Shown here piece by piece: positions 1 through 9,475 of a stretch of DNA of 64,000 nt. The stretch is from Clostridium sp. C2-6-12. GTDB taxonomy: Bacteria; Bacillota; Clostridia; Clostridiales; Clostridiaceae. Under the pieces are notes generated by a model, which saw only the letters and a list, made by a program, of their open reading frames with translations, was not told the DNA's origin and made no database searches. Where the stretch lies: NCBI RefSeq assembly GCF_009928485.1, contig NZ_JAABNP010000017.1:51517-115516 (forward strand). Direction: 5' to 3'. The position numbers and the translations under genes were made by a program. Within the stretch, counting starts at the first letter, position 1. The number at the start of each line of letters is the position of its first letter.

Positions 1-82
1 ATTATTTTATAGGGATTTTTAAGGGCATATCGTAACAGAATTAATAAATATTATTATGCTGAATTTAATTCATAAAATAACA

Positions 83-126
83 AAAATACCACAAATTCAG
101 TGCAATTAATGAACTGAACTCGTGGT
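83..126 (-). terminator. Terminator after rubrerythrin gene
   Basis: Read on the minus strand, an inverted repeat with arms containing CCAC/GTGG and TTCAGT/ACTGAA is followed by ATTTTTG. It lies about 35 nt past the rubrerythrin stop. The arms have small internal mismatches. Confidence 0.6.
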
Positions 127-161
127 CCATAAATGAAATATAATATAATTCTTTCATTAGA

Positions 162-710
162 TTATTCTGGATTACATTTTGGCATGAAATAAGCTTTGGG
201 ATAGCCACAGCACGGACAACTATTTGGAGCCATTTCGCCCTCATGTATATATCCGCAATTCATACATACCCACCTAATATACTTATTTGATGAAAATATA
301 CCATTTTCAAATCTCTTGGATAAATCAGAGTAAATTTCTGCGTGAGACTCTTCTACCTCTCTTAATTCCTTATAAAAACGAGCTATCTCATCTAATCCTT
401 CTTCTAAAGCTATTTCTTCATATGTTTTATAAAGTTCAGCAACATTATCTTCTCTCTCTACTCCATACTTTAAATTATCTGCTGTATTTTTAATCAGTCC
501 TAGAAATTTATTATAAGCAGCTCTAGAATGTGCCAATTCATTTCCTGCAATTCTTTCAAATATTTCTGCTATCCATAAGTAACCTTCATTTCTAGCCTTT
601 TCGGCAAACATTATATAAATATTATTAGTTCTACATTCAACTGCAAAAGTTCTAAAAAGATTTTTTTCAGTTTCTGTACCATTTAAATCCTTAATATTTA
701 CCACTCCCAT
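162..710 (-). CDS. Rubrerythrin (diiron peroxidase with rubredoxin-like tail)
   Basis: Cytoplasmic non-haem iron peroxidase that reduces hydrogen peroxide with electrons from rubredoxin or NADH-linked partners, part of oxidative-stress defence in anaerobes. The 182-aa protein has an N-terminal four-helix ferritin-like domain with two ExxH motifs (E58-H61 and E120-H123). A C-terminal rubredoxin-type iron site follows, with C149xxC152 and C165xxC168. Length and domain order fit ordinary rubrerythrins. It appears monocistronic, ending at its own terminator; the upstream neighbour is divergent. Family assignment is secure; the in vivo electron donor is not visible. Confidence 0.93.
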   Translation of the reverse strand: MGVVNIKDLNGTETEKNLFRTFAVECRTNNIYIMFAEKARNEGYLWIAEIFERIAGNELAHSRAAYNKFLGLIKNTADNLKYGVEREDNVAELYKTYEEIALEEGLDEIARFYKELREVEESHAEIYSDLSKRFENGIFSSNKYIRWVCMNCGYIHEGEMAPNSCPCCGYPKAYFMPKCNPE

Positions 711-890
711 AAATCACTTCATATTAATCTTATGATTATTTCCATAAACTAATTACTAATTCTTTTTGATAAATTAAACAATTTCTGATATTTATTATTT
801 GAATTCCTGTTTATATGATAAAATTATATTAAAATCATATTTTTTACATACAAGTAATACTAAAAAATTAAATTATTAGGAGATATTAAT

Positions 891-1259
891 ATGTTAATTT
901 ATGCAATTATATTTATAACATTCGCTCTTTTATTTTATACAATTGGAATATGGTGTTGTAAAATTCAAAAGAAATTAAAGAAATGGCATTTAATTACGCT
1001 TTACTTAGGTCTAACATCAGATATTTTAGGTACAACCATTATGAGTAAACTTGCTGGAAATGGTTTTGAATTTAATTTTCATGGAATAACTGGATTGTTT
1101 GGAATACTTCTAATGCTTTTTCAAGCTTTATGGGGAACTAAAGCAATTAGAGATATAAATGAAAATGCTGAAACTAACTTTCTAAAATTTTGTATTCCTG
1201 TGTGGATTATTTGGGTAATTGCGTATATTTCAGGTGCAGTTTTAGGTATGACAAGATAA
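891..1259 (+). CDS. HsmA/TIGR03987-family small membrane protein
   Basis: A 122-aa integral membrane protein with about four hydrophobic segments (roughly residues 2-22, 33-50, 62-80 and 96-118). It resembles the small HsmA/TIGR03987 family of putative transporter-like membrane proteins, whose biochemical role is not established. The start has the SD TAGGAGA. It is a single gene converging on the ferric-reductase-like gene, with a shared bidirectional terminator. The family name is from recognition of the overall sequence, so function is left open. Confidence 0.65.
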   Translation: MLIYAIIFITFALLFYTIGIWCCKIQKKLKKWHLITLYLGLTSDILGTTIMSKLAGNGFEFNFHGITGLFGILLMLFQALWGTKAIRDINENAETNFLKFCIPVWIIWVIAYISGAVLGMTR

Positions 1260-1316
1260 TATAAATTCAAAAGATCATCTCTAACCTTTTTATTTATCAA
1301 TTGTTATTAGAACTGT

Positions 1317-1361
1317 AAAGTAAAAACACCGCAAATCGAAAATTTACGGTGTTTTTACTTT
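1317..1361. terminator. Bidirectional terminator between convergent genes
   Basis: Perfect 15-bp arms (AAAGTAAAAACACCG and its complement) around a short loop that pairs further (AAAT/ATTT). A-run and T-run flanks serve both the plus-strand gene ending at 1259 and the minus-strand gene ending at 1380. Confidence 0.85.
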
Positions 1362-1379
1362 ATAATATATGTATGTATA

Positions 1380-2096
1380 TTAAATACTACTTTTGCATAA
1401 TACTAATGCTTGTTTTTGTTTACTTTCTCTATATTTTATGAACCTAAAACTCATGTATCCACTAAAAATCATGGTATATGTAGCTATTCTTAACCAATCT
1501 AGTTCTTTTTCATTAAATAATACAAGTAAAATATGTACATAAGCTAATAAATAAAATAAATATCCCCATCTTTGCAGTCTTTTCCACTGGATGCCTTTCA
1601 TTTTCTTCCTTATTTTTTTTATTGACGTTATAAACAACGGTATCATTACAATAAACCCTATAATTCCAATCCCTATATAACTAAAATACAAAATAGGAAA
1701 AGTTCCTTCACTTATAATCTTTGGCAACTTAAGTATCAAAAATCTAGCAAAGTATATAATCCCATGAGGCAGCATTGTAATTGAACCTAGTATTGCTAAT
1801 TCAGCTCTAATGCTAAGTAGCTTCTTTGTTATTGACCATTTAGAATTCAAAGCACCAGCATACATTACTAAAATGAAAAAGGATATTGATATTAGTCCCC
1901 TCATAGAAATTTTTTCAATAGTAAGAAGAAACCCATCAATTTTCGCATTAGAAGTAATCCTTAATATTTCATAAATTGAAGTAATAACAGCAATAGTCCC
2001 GAAAATCGAATAATAAACATAAGGTAATTTTTTAATAGACTTTGTTAAAGTCAATGCTAAAATTGTTATTAAAATAAAAGTACAAACTAAAATCAT
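1380..2096 (-). CDS. Ferric-reductase-like transmembrane (YedZ/MsrQ-type) protein
   Basis: Predicted haem-b membrane protein of the ferric-reductase-like transmembrane superfamily, about 238 aa with six or seven hydrophobic helices. Histidines in helices (within LPHGIIYFAR and YVHILLVL) and the basic loop KRLQRWGYLFY before the second one match the MsrQ/YedZ haem-binding layout. The chosen ATG at 2096 has SD AAGGAG 7 nt upstream; an ATG at 2141 opens the same frame but has no SD. No MsrP-like molybdoprotein partner is nearby, so substrate and redox partner are unknown. Confidence 0.65.
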   Translation of the reverse strand: MILVCTFILITILALTLTKSIKKLPYVYYSIFGTIAVITSIYEILRITSNAKIDGFLLTIEKISMRGLISISFFILVMYAGALNSKWSITKKLLSIRAELAILGSITMLPHGIIYFARFLILKLPKIISEGTFPILYFSYIGIGIIGFIVMIPLFITSIKKIRKKMKGIQWKRLQRWGYLFYLLAYVHILLVLFNEKELDWLRIATYTMIFSGYMSFRFIKYRESKQKQALVLCKSSI

Positions 2097-2205
2097 TATT
2101 ATGCTCCTTAAAATATAATTGAGAACGAATTTCATTAACATTATATTTAATTATTTTAATCAAGTCAATACTTAAATTCACTTCATTTTATTTCATGATA
2201 AAAAA

Positions 2206-2238
2206 TACCATGGATTCTCTTATGAATCACATGGTATC
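2206..2238 (-). terminator. Terminator after lipoprotein gene
   Basis: On the minus strand ATACCATG-type arms with GATTC/GAATC pair and run into TTTTTTAT. It sits about 110 nt past the stop of the lipoprotein gene. Confidence 0.75.
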
Positions 2239-2344
2239 TCTATTTTCAATTATTTGCTTTTCATTAAACAATATTAGTTTTTATTTCATCTATATCTCTA
2301 TTAAAATGTTGTTTTAATAGTTAAAATTACTACTAAAGAAAATT

Positions 2345-3358
2345 TTAACTTCTATAATTTAAAAATACAAAATCTACAGATTCCTTAGATACGGCACTTA
2401 TACTACCATCTTGTGCATAGGTGTAAACCTGCTCATTATTAGAGCTCACATTATTTGAGCCTACAAATAAAATATTTCCATTATCATCTATTATTAAACC
2501 TTTTTTTGTTTTAACTTGTGCAGGAAAATCATAAACGAGTCTTTTAGCTTTATTATTAATCAATTCATATAATGAATCAGTATTACCAAAAATTTTTCCA
2601 GTAAAATAAATTTTTTCTTTATTTATAATTATGTCTGAAAGTTCCTCTATATTATCTGTTAAAAGCTTAACATCCTTTGTTTTCTTATCTATCATGATTA
2701 ATTCTTTCTTATTTTCTAATGTTAATTGTAAGAATACAACATTATCTATTGTTCCCTTTATAAATGCTAAATATCCTTCTTTAATTTTATAAAGTAACTC
2801 TTCTTTATTTTCTTTTATATCATATGTGAATAATCCATTCACTCCATCATTACTGACTCCATAATATACTAAAGTATTAACATCATACCAATCATACAAA
2901 GTTCCTGATATTGAAACATCAGATTTCATTTCTATTTCCTTATTTTTATCTGCATCAAATATTTTAAGCTTAAGTCCATTATCTTCAATAAAATACGATA
3001 TATATTTTCCATCTTTAGATAACTTAATATCACTATATCCTTTATCTTTGATTTCAAATTTTCTGCCTCCATTTACTACATAAGGCTTACTATCTTCAAT
3101 TGATATATAATTTGAACTGTTTTTATCATAAGCTAAAACAACATTATTAGTTTTGCTTTTTTCATATTTTCCATTTTCATAATTATATAATTTATAAATT
3201 CCTTCTTCGCTTTTTAATACAGCTCCTGCATTTAACTTCATTTCCTCTGCTACATTAGAAGTCTCTATCTTCGGCTTTTCTGAAGAACAACCTAACATAA
3301 GCAGAGGAAGAACAATGAAAGCTAAACTGCTCAAACACTTTCGTTTTAATGATTTCAT
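2345..3358 (-). CDS. Lipoprotein with probable beta-propeller-like repeats
   Basis: A 337-aa secreted lipoprotein of unknown function. The N-terminus is a lipoprotein signal peptide: basic MKSLKRK, a hydrophobic core, then the lipobox LMLGC with lipidation Cys near residue 24. The mature part has repeated short beta-strand units with phrases such as 'SKDGKYISYF' and 'YDIKENKEELLY'. These recall TolB/WD40-like propellers, but no named family was recognised. SD AGGGAG precedes the ATG. It lies between its own terminator and the dapF terminator, so it is probably transcribed alone. Confidence 0.7.
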   Translation of the reverse strand: MKSLKRKCLSSLAFIVLPLLMLGCSSEKPKIETSNVAEEMKLNAGAVLKSEEGIYKLYNYENGKYEKSKTNNVVLAYDKNSSNYISIEDSKPYVVNGGRKFEIKDKGYSDIKLSKDGKYISYFIEDNGLKLKIFDADKNKEIEMKSDVSISGTLYDWYDVNTLVYYGVSNDGVNGLFTYDIKENKEELLYKIKEGYLAFIKGTIDNVVFLQLTLENKKELIMIDKKTKDVKLLTDNIEELSDIIINKEKIYFTGKIFGNTDSLYELINNKAKRLVYDFPAQVKTKKGLIIDDNGNILFVGSNNVSSNNEQVYTYAQDGSISAVSKESVDFVFLNYRS

Positions 3359-3401
3359 CTTACTCCCTCTTCTTTAACAATTTTTCCCACTTGAATTAGA
3401 A

Positions 3402-3444
3402 ATCTACATAAATTTTGTTTATTAGTTCAAAATTTATGTAGATA
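3402..3444 (-). terminator. dapF: Inverted repeat / likely terminator after dapF
   Basis: Arms ATCTACATAAATTTTG and its complement pair perfectly, with a loop of about 11 nt, just past the dapF stop. The T-run after the stem (TTTCT) is short, so termination strength is uncertain. Confidence 0.6.
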
Positions 3445-3458
3445 TTTTTGCAATATAT

Positions 3459-4286
3459 TTATAATGAAACTTTCCCCTCAAAAACTACTTCTGCTGGTCC
3501 TTTCATGTATACATCATCACCTAAAACTTCTATAACTAATTCACCACCTGGTGCTTTAACAAAAATTTCTTTTTCACTATCTACAAGTCCTAATCTTTTA
3601 GCTACAACTACTGAAGCTGAACATCCTGTTCCACAAGCAAGGGTTGCACCTGCTCCTCTTTCCCAAGTGTTAACTCTTATATGAGTATCATCTACTATCT
3701 TTACAAAATTAATGTTACTTCCTTCTGGAAACAAATCTAATTTTTCTAATTTAGAACCTTCTCCTATAACGTTGTATTCTCTTTCTTTTTCAAAAATTAC
3801 AGTATGAGGCACCCCTAACAAAACAGTTGTAATAACATATTTATTGTTTTCCACATTAATTTCATATTCCACAAGACTGTCTATATTCTTTAAAGGTATA
3901 TCCTTCCCATCATAAGATGGTTTTCCCATATATACTCTTACGTATTTAATTTTATCCCCTTCTAATATTATTTCAATTTCCTTAACTCCATCGCCAGTTT
4001 CAACAGAAAATTTAGTTCCATTGGCTATTTTATGTTCATAAACATATTTTCCAAAGCATCTTATAGCATTTCCACACATATTTGCTCTTGATCCATCTGC
4101 ATTTATTATAACCATTTTTGCATTAGCTATATCTGATTTTCTAACAATAACTAATCCATCAGCCCCAATTCCAAAATGTCTATCGCAAAGCTTTTGTGCC
4201 AGTTTACATTCATCTTTAATTTCACAATCAAAATCTTCAATAAATACGAAATCATTTCCAGCCCCTTGCATTTTATAAAAGTTCAT
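3459..4286 (-). CDS. dapF: Diaminopimelate epimerase
   Basis: Converts LL- to meso-diaminopimelate for lysine synthesis and for the peptidoglycan cross-linking residue. The 275-aa length is normal. The two catalytic cysteines are visible: C71 in NMCGNAIR and C218 in ACGTGCSAS, the thiol pair that works as general base and acid. The product feeds MurE, also encoded in this window, whose substrate motif is of the meso-DAP type. It stands alone, divergent from rqcH with a 180-bp shared promoter region. Confidence 0.97.
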   Translation of the reverse strand: MNFYKMQGAGNDFVFIEDFDCEIKDECKLAQKLCDRHFGIGADGLVIVRKSDIANAKMVIINADGSRANMCGNAIRCFGKYVYEHKIANGTKFSVETGDGVKEIEIILEGDKIKYVRVYMGKPSYDGKDIPLKNIDSLVEYEINVENNKYVITTVLLGVPHTVIFEKEREYNVIGEGSKLEKLDLFPEGSNINFVKIVDDTHIRVNTWERGAGATLACGTGCSASVVVAKRLGLVDSEKEIFVKAPGGELVIEVLGDDVYMKGPAEVVFEGKVSL

Positions 4287-4402
4287 TTCTAATTCCCCCT
4301 ACTTAATATCTTTATTATTATATTTTGTAATAAGATTCAACTATTGCTCATTCACATACAAGGATTATTTAATATATTTGTACTTTCATATTTTGCTAAT
4401 AA

Positions 4403-4432
4403 TTGATAATTACATACCTAAAATGTTATACT
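4403..4432 (+). promoter_or_regulatory. Sigma-A-type promoter for rqcH
   Basis: TTGATA at 4403-4408 and TATACT at 4427-4432 with an 18-bp spacer, about 35 bp upstream of the rqcH start. Motif match only. Confidence 0.55.
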
Positions 4433-4465
4433 ATTCTTAGTTACACTAAGAAAGGATGACATAAC

Positions 4466-6199
4466 ATGGCATTAGATGGTATATACTTATATAGTTTAAT
4501 CAATGATTTACAAAAATCAATATTAAATTCAAAAATAGATAAAATAAATCAACCTGAAAAAGATGAAATTATTTTAACTATACGAAAAGATCGTAGTAAT
4601 ATAAAACTTTTGATTTCTGCATCTCCTCGATTTGCAAGAATTCATTTAACTAATTCGACTAAACCAAATCCAATAAAAGCACCAATGTATTTAATGGTTC
4701 TTAGAAAATACATATTGGGTGGAAGAATTATAAGTCTTAATCAAAAAGATAATGATAGAATTATAATAATGGAAATTGAAAATAGAGATGAATTAGGTTT
4801 TGATAGTGTATATTCCCTTATTATAGAAATAATGGGACGTCACTCAAATATAACCTTAGTTAGAAACCGAGACAATAAAGTCATGGAATCTATAAAACAC
4901 ATTACGCCTGATATTAATAGCTTTAGAGTATTATATCCCGGTGTTAATTATGTTTATCCACCTTCATCTACTAAATTAGGTCCTTTTTCTACTACTTATG
5001 AAGATTTTTCTTCTTATATAAGTAAAAATTCCATTGTTTTTGACACCAATTTTTATTCTAATTGTTTTACTGGAATAAGTAAACTATTATCTAGCGAATT
5101 ATATTATAACACTATTGAAGTAAATAATTCACCTACAAGATCAGAAATTTATGAAAATTTTAAGAATTTTACAGATAATTTGCAAAAAAATATTTCTTAT
5201 AATATATATACAAATAAAATTGGCATAGTAAAGGACTTTTATTGCTTAAAATTAAAAACTCTAGAAGAAGAATTTTCGACAACTTCATATGCTGATCCAA
5301 ATACCTTAATGGATGCTTTTTATGAAAAAAAAGATAAACAGGATAGACTTCAAAATAAATCAATTGATTTACAAAAACTTGTCCATACTAATATTGAAAG
5401 ATGCAATAAAAAAGCTCGCATTCTTAAGGAAACTCTTACTGAGTGTGAGGAAAAAGAATCTTTCAGAATAAAGGGAGATCTTCTAACGTCTTATATATAT
5501 ACTATAAAAAAAGGAGATAAAGAATGTAATCTCTTAAACTTTTATAATGAAAATGAAGAAGAATATCTTAATATTAAATTAAACGAAACAAAAACCCCTT
5601 CTGAAAACATTCAATTTTATTATAAGAAATATAATAAACTAAAAACTTCAGAGGAATATGCTAAAGTTCAGCTTGAAAAGAATCTTGAAGAAATAGAATA
5701 TTTAAATTCTGTATTAACAAATATATTAAATGTTGATGATTATAGTGAAATTGAAGAAATAAAAAATGAGTTAGTTGAAACTGGTTATATAAGATTTAGA
5801 AAAAATAATAAGAATTCTAAAAAGGTTAAAACTTCAAAGCCTCTTCATTTCGTATCAAGTGATGGAATTGATATTTATGTAGGTAAAAATAATTTACAAA
5901 ATGACTACTTAAGCTTAAAATTTGCTAATAAAAATCATCTTTGGCTTCATGCAAAGGATATTCCTGGCTCACATGTTATTGTTTCTTCTTTTGAAGTTCC
6001 AGACAAAACCCTTGAAGAAGCCGCCATAATTGCTGGCTTTTACAGTAAAGGTAAAGACTCTTTAAAAGTTCCTATTGACTATACAAAAGTAAAGGAATTG
6101 AAAAAGCCAAACGGTTCAAAACCTGGTATGGTAATTTATCACACAAATAAAACTATCATTATAAATCCAAGTGAATTTAATTCTTTATTTAAATCATAG
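4466..6199 (+). CDS. rqcH: RqcH/NFACT-family ribosome quality-control protein
   Basis: Bacterial homologue of Rqc2/NEMF, formerly called fibronectin-binding protein. It binds obstructed 50S subunits and adds C-terminal alanine tails that mark incomplete chains for degradation. The 577 aa show an N-terminal NFACT-N domain, a long helical coiled-coil middle (about 280-430) and a C-terminal NFACT-R domain (HAKDIPGSHVIV). Residues D97-R98 fall exactly where the Asp-Arg pair required for tailing lies in Bacillus RqcH. SD AAGGATGAC precedes the ATG. It is monocistronic with its own promoter and terminator. Confidence 0.92.
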   Translation: MALDGIYLYSLINDLQKSILNSKIDKINQPEKDEIILTIRKDRSNIKLLISASPRFARIHLTNSTKPNPIKAPMYLMVLRKYILGGRIISLNQKDNDRIIIMEIENRDELGFDSVYSLIIEIMGRHSNITLVRNRDNKVMESIKHITPDINSFRVLYPGVNYVYPPSSTKLGPFSTTYEDFSSYISKNSIVFDTNFYSNCFTGISKLLSSELYYNTIEVNNSPTRSEIYENFKNFTDNLQKNISYNIYTNKIGIVKDFYCLKLKTLEEEFSTTSYADPNTLMDAFYEKKDKQDRLQNKSIDLQKLVHTNIERCNKKARILKETLTECEEKESFRIKGDLLTSYIYTIKKGDKECNLLNFYNENEEEYLNIKLNETKTPSENIQFYYKKYNKLKTSEEYAKVQLEKNLEEIEYLNSVLTNILNVDDYSEIEEIKNELVETGYIRFRKNNKNSKKVKTSKPLHFVSSDGIDIYVGKNNLQNDYLSLKFANKNHLWLHAKDIPGSHVIVSSFEVPDKTLEEAAIIAGFYSKGKDSLKVPIDYTKVKELKKPNGSKPGMVIYHTNKTIIINPSEFNSLFKS

Positions 6200-6202
6200 C
6201 TT

Positions 6203-6251
6203 AAAAAAGCTGGTGAAATCATAAAATTTTATTGATTTTGCCAGCTTTTTT
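6203..6251 (+). terminator. Strong terminator after rqcH
   Basis: Arms AAAAAAGCTGG and CCAGCTTTTTT enclose a second nested stem (GAAATCA with TGATTTT, then ATAAAATTTTAT), ending in a T-run directly after the rqcH stop. Confidence 0.9.
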
Positions 6252-6319
6252 AATTATACCTATCTCAGTTATAATTATATTCATAATATTTATTTTTATA
6301 GAAACTTTATTGTTTGAAA

Positions 6320-6476
6320 GTCCGTATTACAATATAACCGATCTTTTTAGATGTTACAAATTCCGTATTGGGACATAGCTACTCTTTTTATAGGCCAAAA
6401 TTTACGTATTGCTGGGAAGTTCCGCATTCTGACATATCTACTTCTTTTATAGGTGCATAGCTGCTATTTTTAGAGT
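6320..6476. repeat. Degenerate short direct repeats in non-coding DNA
   Basis: About 160 bp between convergent genes holds imperfect copies of a unit beginning TTCCGTATTG and ending CTTTTTATAGG. The best pair starts at 6361 and 6420 (59-bp spacing). A weaker copy starts near 6320, and partial ones near 6401 (ACGTATTG) and 6454 (GCATAGCTGCTATTTTTAG). No open frame runs through it. Confidence 0.6.
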
Positions 6477-6482
6477 ACTTAT

Positions 6483-7328
6483 TTAAATAAATAAATCAAA
6501 TTTTTTCCACGCTTCTTCTAGTAATTCTACATTACTATTAAATAATTCTTTCTTTTCTTTTTCGATGTATACAATTAAAACATTTATTAAACTAAGTGGA
6601 GCCGCAAAAGATTCTATAAAGGTAGAATTTTTACTTACTGCTGTTAATGTTACGTCTGAATACGGTACAAGCGGTGATAGCATATTATCCGTAATACTTA
6701 TAGTAGTTGCACCCCTTTTCTTTAAATAAGTAAAAATTTCTATAGTACTTCTAGCATATTTCTCAAAGCTAATTCCAATAATAACATCTTCCTCCGTAAA
6801 TTCATTAACCTGCTTTGGTATCTGTTCTATATTTTCTATTAGATTTACATTACTAAACATTAAATCAAGATAATATTTCAGAAAAGTTCCTAATGCAGAA
6901 GAGCTTCTCCTTGCAACTATATATATTCTTTTGGCATTTACCAATAAACTGACAGCCTTCTTCAATTCATCTAAATTCAACTCTTCCATGGTGACCTTAA
7001 TATTATTTAAGTCTTCTGAAAATACCTCATAAATATCTCTATCTTCACCACAGCTCTTTTCTGAATCCGATTTTAAACGTTCAATATTGCTAACTTGTTG
7101 TTTAATTGATTCCTGAGTATCCTTTAAGAATTCTGGATACCCTTTGTAACCAAGAAAGATTACAAATCTAGTAACAGTTGCAATACTAACTCCAGATAAA
7201 CTAGCTAACTTTTCTACAGTCAAAAAGGGTGTACTATTGGGATGTGATAAAATGTATTTTGCTATTTTTTCTTGTGCCTTACTCATATTAGGCATTTTTT
7301 CTGCCATCTTTTGATATACTTCTGTCAT
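6483..7328 (-). CDS. MurR/RpiR-family transcriptional regulator
   Basis: A 281-aa DNA-binding regulator with an N-terminal RpiR-type helix-turn-helix (about residues 1-77, including LASLSGVSIATVTRF). A C-terminal SIS domain (about 120-250) normally senses a phosphosugar or amino-sugar phosphate. SD AAGGAGGAG precedes the ATG. No sugar operon is adjacent on either side, so the effector and target cannot be inferred from context; control of an unlinked amino-sugar or N-acetylmuramate locus is possible. Confidence 0.88.
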   Translation of the reverse strand: MTEVYQKMAEKMPNMSKAQEKIAKYILSHPNSTPFLTVEKLASLSGVSIATVTRFVIFLGYKGYPEFLKDTQESIKQQVSNIERLKSDSEKSCGEDRDIYEVFSEDLNNIKVTMEELNLDELKKAVSLLVNAKRIYIVARRSSSALGTFLKYYLDLMFSNVNLIENIEQIPKQVNEFTEEDVIIGISFEKYARSTIEIFTYLKKRGATTISITDNMLSPLVPYSDVTLTAVSKNSTFIESFAAPLSLINVLIVYIEKEKKELFNSNVELLEEAWKKFDLFI

Positions 7329-7439
7329 TGTTTGAACTCCTCCTTTTACTAAATATAAAGCTTTTATTAATTTCTCTCATCGCTCCTGCAGTTTTAATCT
7401 GATTTTTTATGAACTCATTCTATAACCAAAAAAGTCATC

Positions 7440-7474
7440 AAAAAAAGCGCTAACAACCTTAAGTTTGTTAGCGC
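7440..7474 (-). terminator. Terminator after the THUMP methyltransferase gene
   Basis: GGCGCTAACAA and its complement form a 10-11-bp stem that runs into TTTTTTT on the minus strand. It lies about 150 nt beyond the methyltransferase stop. The 298-bp gap around it shows nothing else recognisable. Confidence 0.8.
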
Positions 7475-7626
7475 CTTTGCCATCAAAATCTATTTATTTA
7501 CATTTTAGCATGTCAAAAAAATCTTGTAAATATCTTTTCATATTTCTATTTATTTACTTCTATTTATTAATTTTATTTAGAATAATCTTTATTAAGTTAA
7601 CTTCAACTACAATTTTTCTTAATATA

Positions 7627-8787
7627 TTAATCCATTAATTGATTTATTAATGTGTCTCCAAAATTCTTAATCTTGTCATTATCAAAATATTGATAATAAT
7701 AACATTTTATTTTACCATTATATAATTTTCTATTTTTAGTTGATTTAACCCCAACTGTTTTTTCAAATGGTTCAAAAGAAGTCAAAATGTTAAAATCCCA
7801 GCTTTCTAATTTTTTCTTCATATTTCCCATATGTTTATAAATAAGTGGTAATGTTTTTTCTTCTCCTATTCTTTCTCCATATGGTGGGTTAGACACTATA
7901 AAACCATGTTTTCTAGAAGTTGAAAACTCCATAAAATCTCTTTTTTGAAATTTTATATATTTATCAACGCCTGCTTTTTTTGCATTTTCCATAGCAACCT
8001 TAAGAACTCTATAATCAAGGTCATAACCAATTATGCTTATTTCCTTATGTTTTTCCGATCTTCTTGCGCCTTCTCTTACACTTTCAAAAACATCTTTACT
8101 TATAGATGGCCATGTTTCGCATATAAATGTTCTATTTACTCCAGGTGCAATATTTTGAGCTATCATTGCAGCTTCAATCAATATTGTTCCCGAACCGCAA
8201 AACGGATCTATAAGCTCAAATTGGTCATCCCATCTAGATATTAATAACATTGATGCAGCTAATGTTTCTTTCAAAGGTGCCGCTCCAGCAAGTTCTCTAT
8301 ATCCTCTCTTATGAAGCCCTGGCCCTGTTGTATCTATAGTTAATGTTACTACATCTTTTAGTATAGATACCTCTATTTTATATACTGGCCCACTTTCGCT
8401 GAATTGTTCTATTCCATAACTTTCGCTCATACTCTTTACAATAGCTTTTTTTACTATAGATTGACAATCTGGAACACTGTGAAGTGTTGATTTAATACTC
8501 TTTCCAACAACATGCATAACACCATCTAAAGGTATTATTTTGCTCCACTCTACCTTCTTAGCTCCTTGGAATAATTCTTCAAAGGATCTGGCTTCAAATT
8601 CAGCCATTTTTATAAGAACTCTATCTGCAGTTCTTAAATGAATATTTGATATAGCAATATCCATTTCATCTCCTTCAAAGGTTACTTTTCCATTTTCAAT
8701 TTTTAAATCTTCATATCCTAAAGCTCTTAATTCTTTTGCGGTTATACTTTCTATTCCAAATGTACTTGTTGCAATTAATTCATACAT
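7627..8787 (-). CDS. THUMP-domain class I RNA methyltransferase (RlmL N-half/YpsC-like)
   Basis: Predicted SAM-dependent N2-guanine methyltransferase of 23S rRNA, 386 aa. An N-terminal ferredoxin-like plus THUMP region (about 1-155) binds RNA. The Rossmann catalytic domain carries DPFCGSGTILIEA for SAM binding and the NPPYGER catalytic motif. The start was set at ATG 8787 because SD AGGGGAG lies 11 nt upstream. A TTG at 8811 overlaps that SD and is unlikely to be used. It is downstream of pyrR with a gap of about 35 nt and probably shares its transcript. Confidence 0.88.
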   Translation of the reverse strand: MYELIATSTFGIESITAKELRALGYEDLKIENGKVTFEGDEMDIAISNIHLRTADRVLIKMAEFEARSFEELFQGAKKVEWSKIIPLDGVMHVVGKSIKSTLHSVPDCQSIVKKAIVKSMSESYGIEQFSESGPVYKIEVSILKDVVTLTIDTTGPGLHKRGYRELAGAAPLKETLAASMLLISRWDDQFELIDPFCGSGTILIEAAMIAQNIAPGVNRTFICETWPSISKDVFESVREGARRSEKHKEISIIGYDLDYRVLKVAMENAKKAGVDKYIKFQKRDFMEFSTSRKHGFIVSNPPYGERIGEEKTLPLIYKHMGNMKKKLESWDFNILTSFEPFEKTVGVKSTKNRKLYNGKIKCYYYQYFDNDKIKNFGDTLINQLMD

Positions 8788-8822
8788 ATTTTTAAATTCT
8801 CCCCTGTTCAAATTGAATACTA

Positions 8823-9374
8823 TTATTTTTTAGTATCATCTGACTCATATATTTTAACAGAATCTTCACCATCAGTTTCCTTTAATAAAACTGCTATAAC
8901 TTCATTTTTTGACGTAGGAATATTTTTCCCTACATAGTCTGCCCTAATAGGCAATTCTTTATGACCTCTATCTATTAATACTGCCAATTGTATAGCTTTG
9001 GGCCTGCTTACATCTACAACTGCATCTATTGCTGCTCTTACTGTTCTACAAGTATATAAAACATCATCTACAATAACTATTTTTTTATCTTTTATATCAA
9101 GACCTAAATCTAAATTTCTAACTTCCAAATCTTCATTAACAATAGTTAAATCATCTCTGTATAAAGTTATATCAACAGATGCAACAGGAACCTCTTTTCC
9201 TTCTATTCCTTTAATATAACTTGCAATTCTTTGTGCTAAAGGATATCCTCTAGTTTTAATTCCAAGTAAAACTAAATCCTCTACGCCTTTATTTTTTTCA
9301 ATTATTTCATGAGAAACTCTTATTAATGTTCTATTTATAGCCTTTTCATCTAATAATACAGCTTTTAACTTCAT
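8823..9374 (-). CDS. pyrR: PyrR bifunctional pyrimidine regulator / uracil phosphoribosyltransferase
   Basis: In relatives PyrR binds pyr-operon leader RNA in response to UMP and also makes UMP from uracil and PRPP. The 183-aa protein has the PRPP-binding motif [12 protein letters not shown] (residues about 100-111). SD GGAGGT precedes the ATG. It follows rluD by about 100 nt, an order common in Firmicutes. No pyr biosynthetic genes are in the window, and no PyrR-binding loop was recognised in its own leader, so its targets must lie elsewhere. Confidence 0.94.
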   Translation of the reverse strand: MKLKAVLLDEKAINRTLIRVSHEIIEKNKGVEDLVLLGIKTRGYPLAQRIASYIKGIEGKEVPVASVDITLYRDDLTIVNEDLEVRNLDLGLDIKDKKIVIVDDVLYTCRTVRAAIDAVVDVSRPKAIQLAVLIDRGHKELPIRADYVGKNIPTSKNEVIAVLLKETDGEDSVKIYESDDTKK

Positions 9375-9475
9375 ATTATACCTCCGTTATATAAATTTAG
9401 TACTAATATGGTTTCCTTCACACCATTCATCTGTCATGTTAAATTAATAATTCATTATTACACTTAAGTAACTCA

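Noticed and set aside
9375..9475. PyrR-type attenuator ahead of pyrR
   Set aside because: Only a weak ATGGT/ACCAT hairpin without a T-run; no PyrR-binding consensus was seen.
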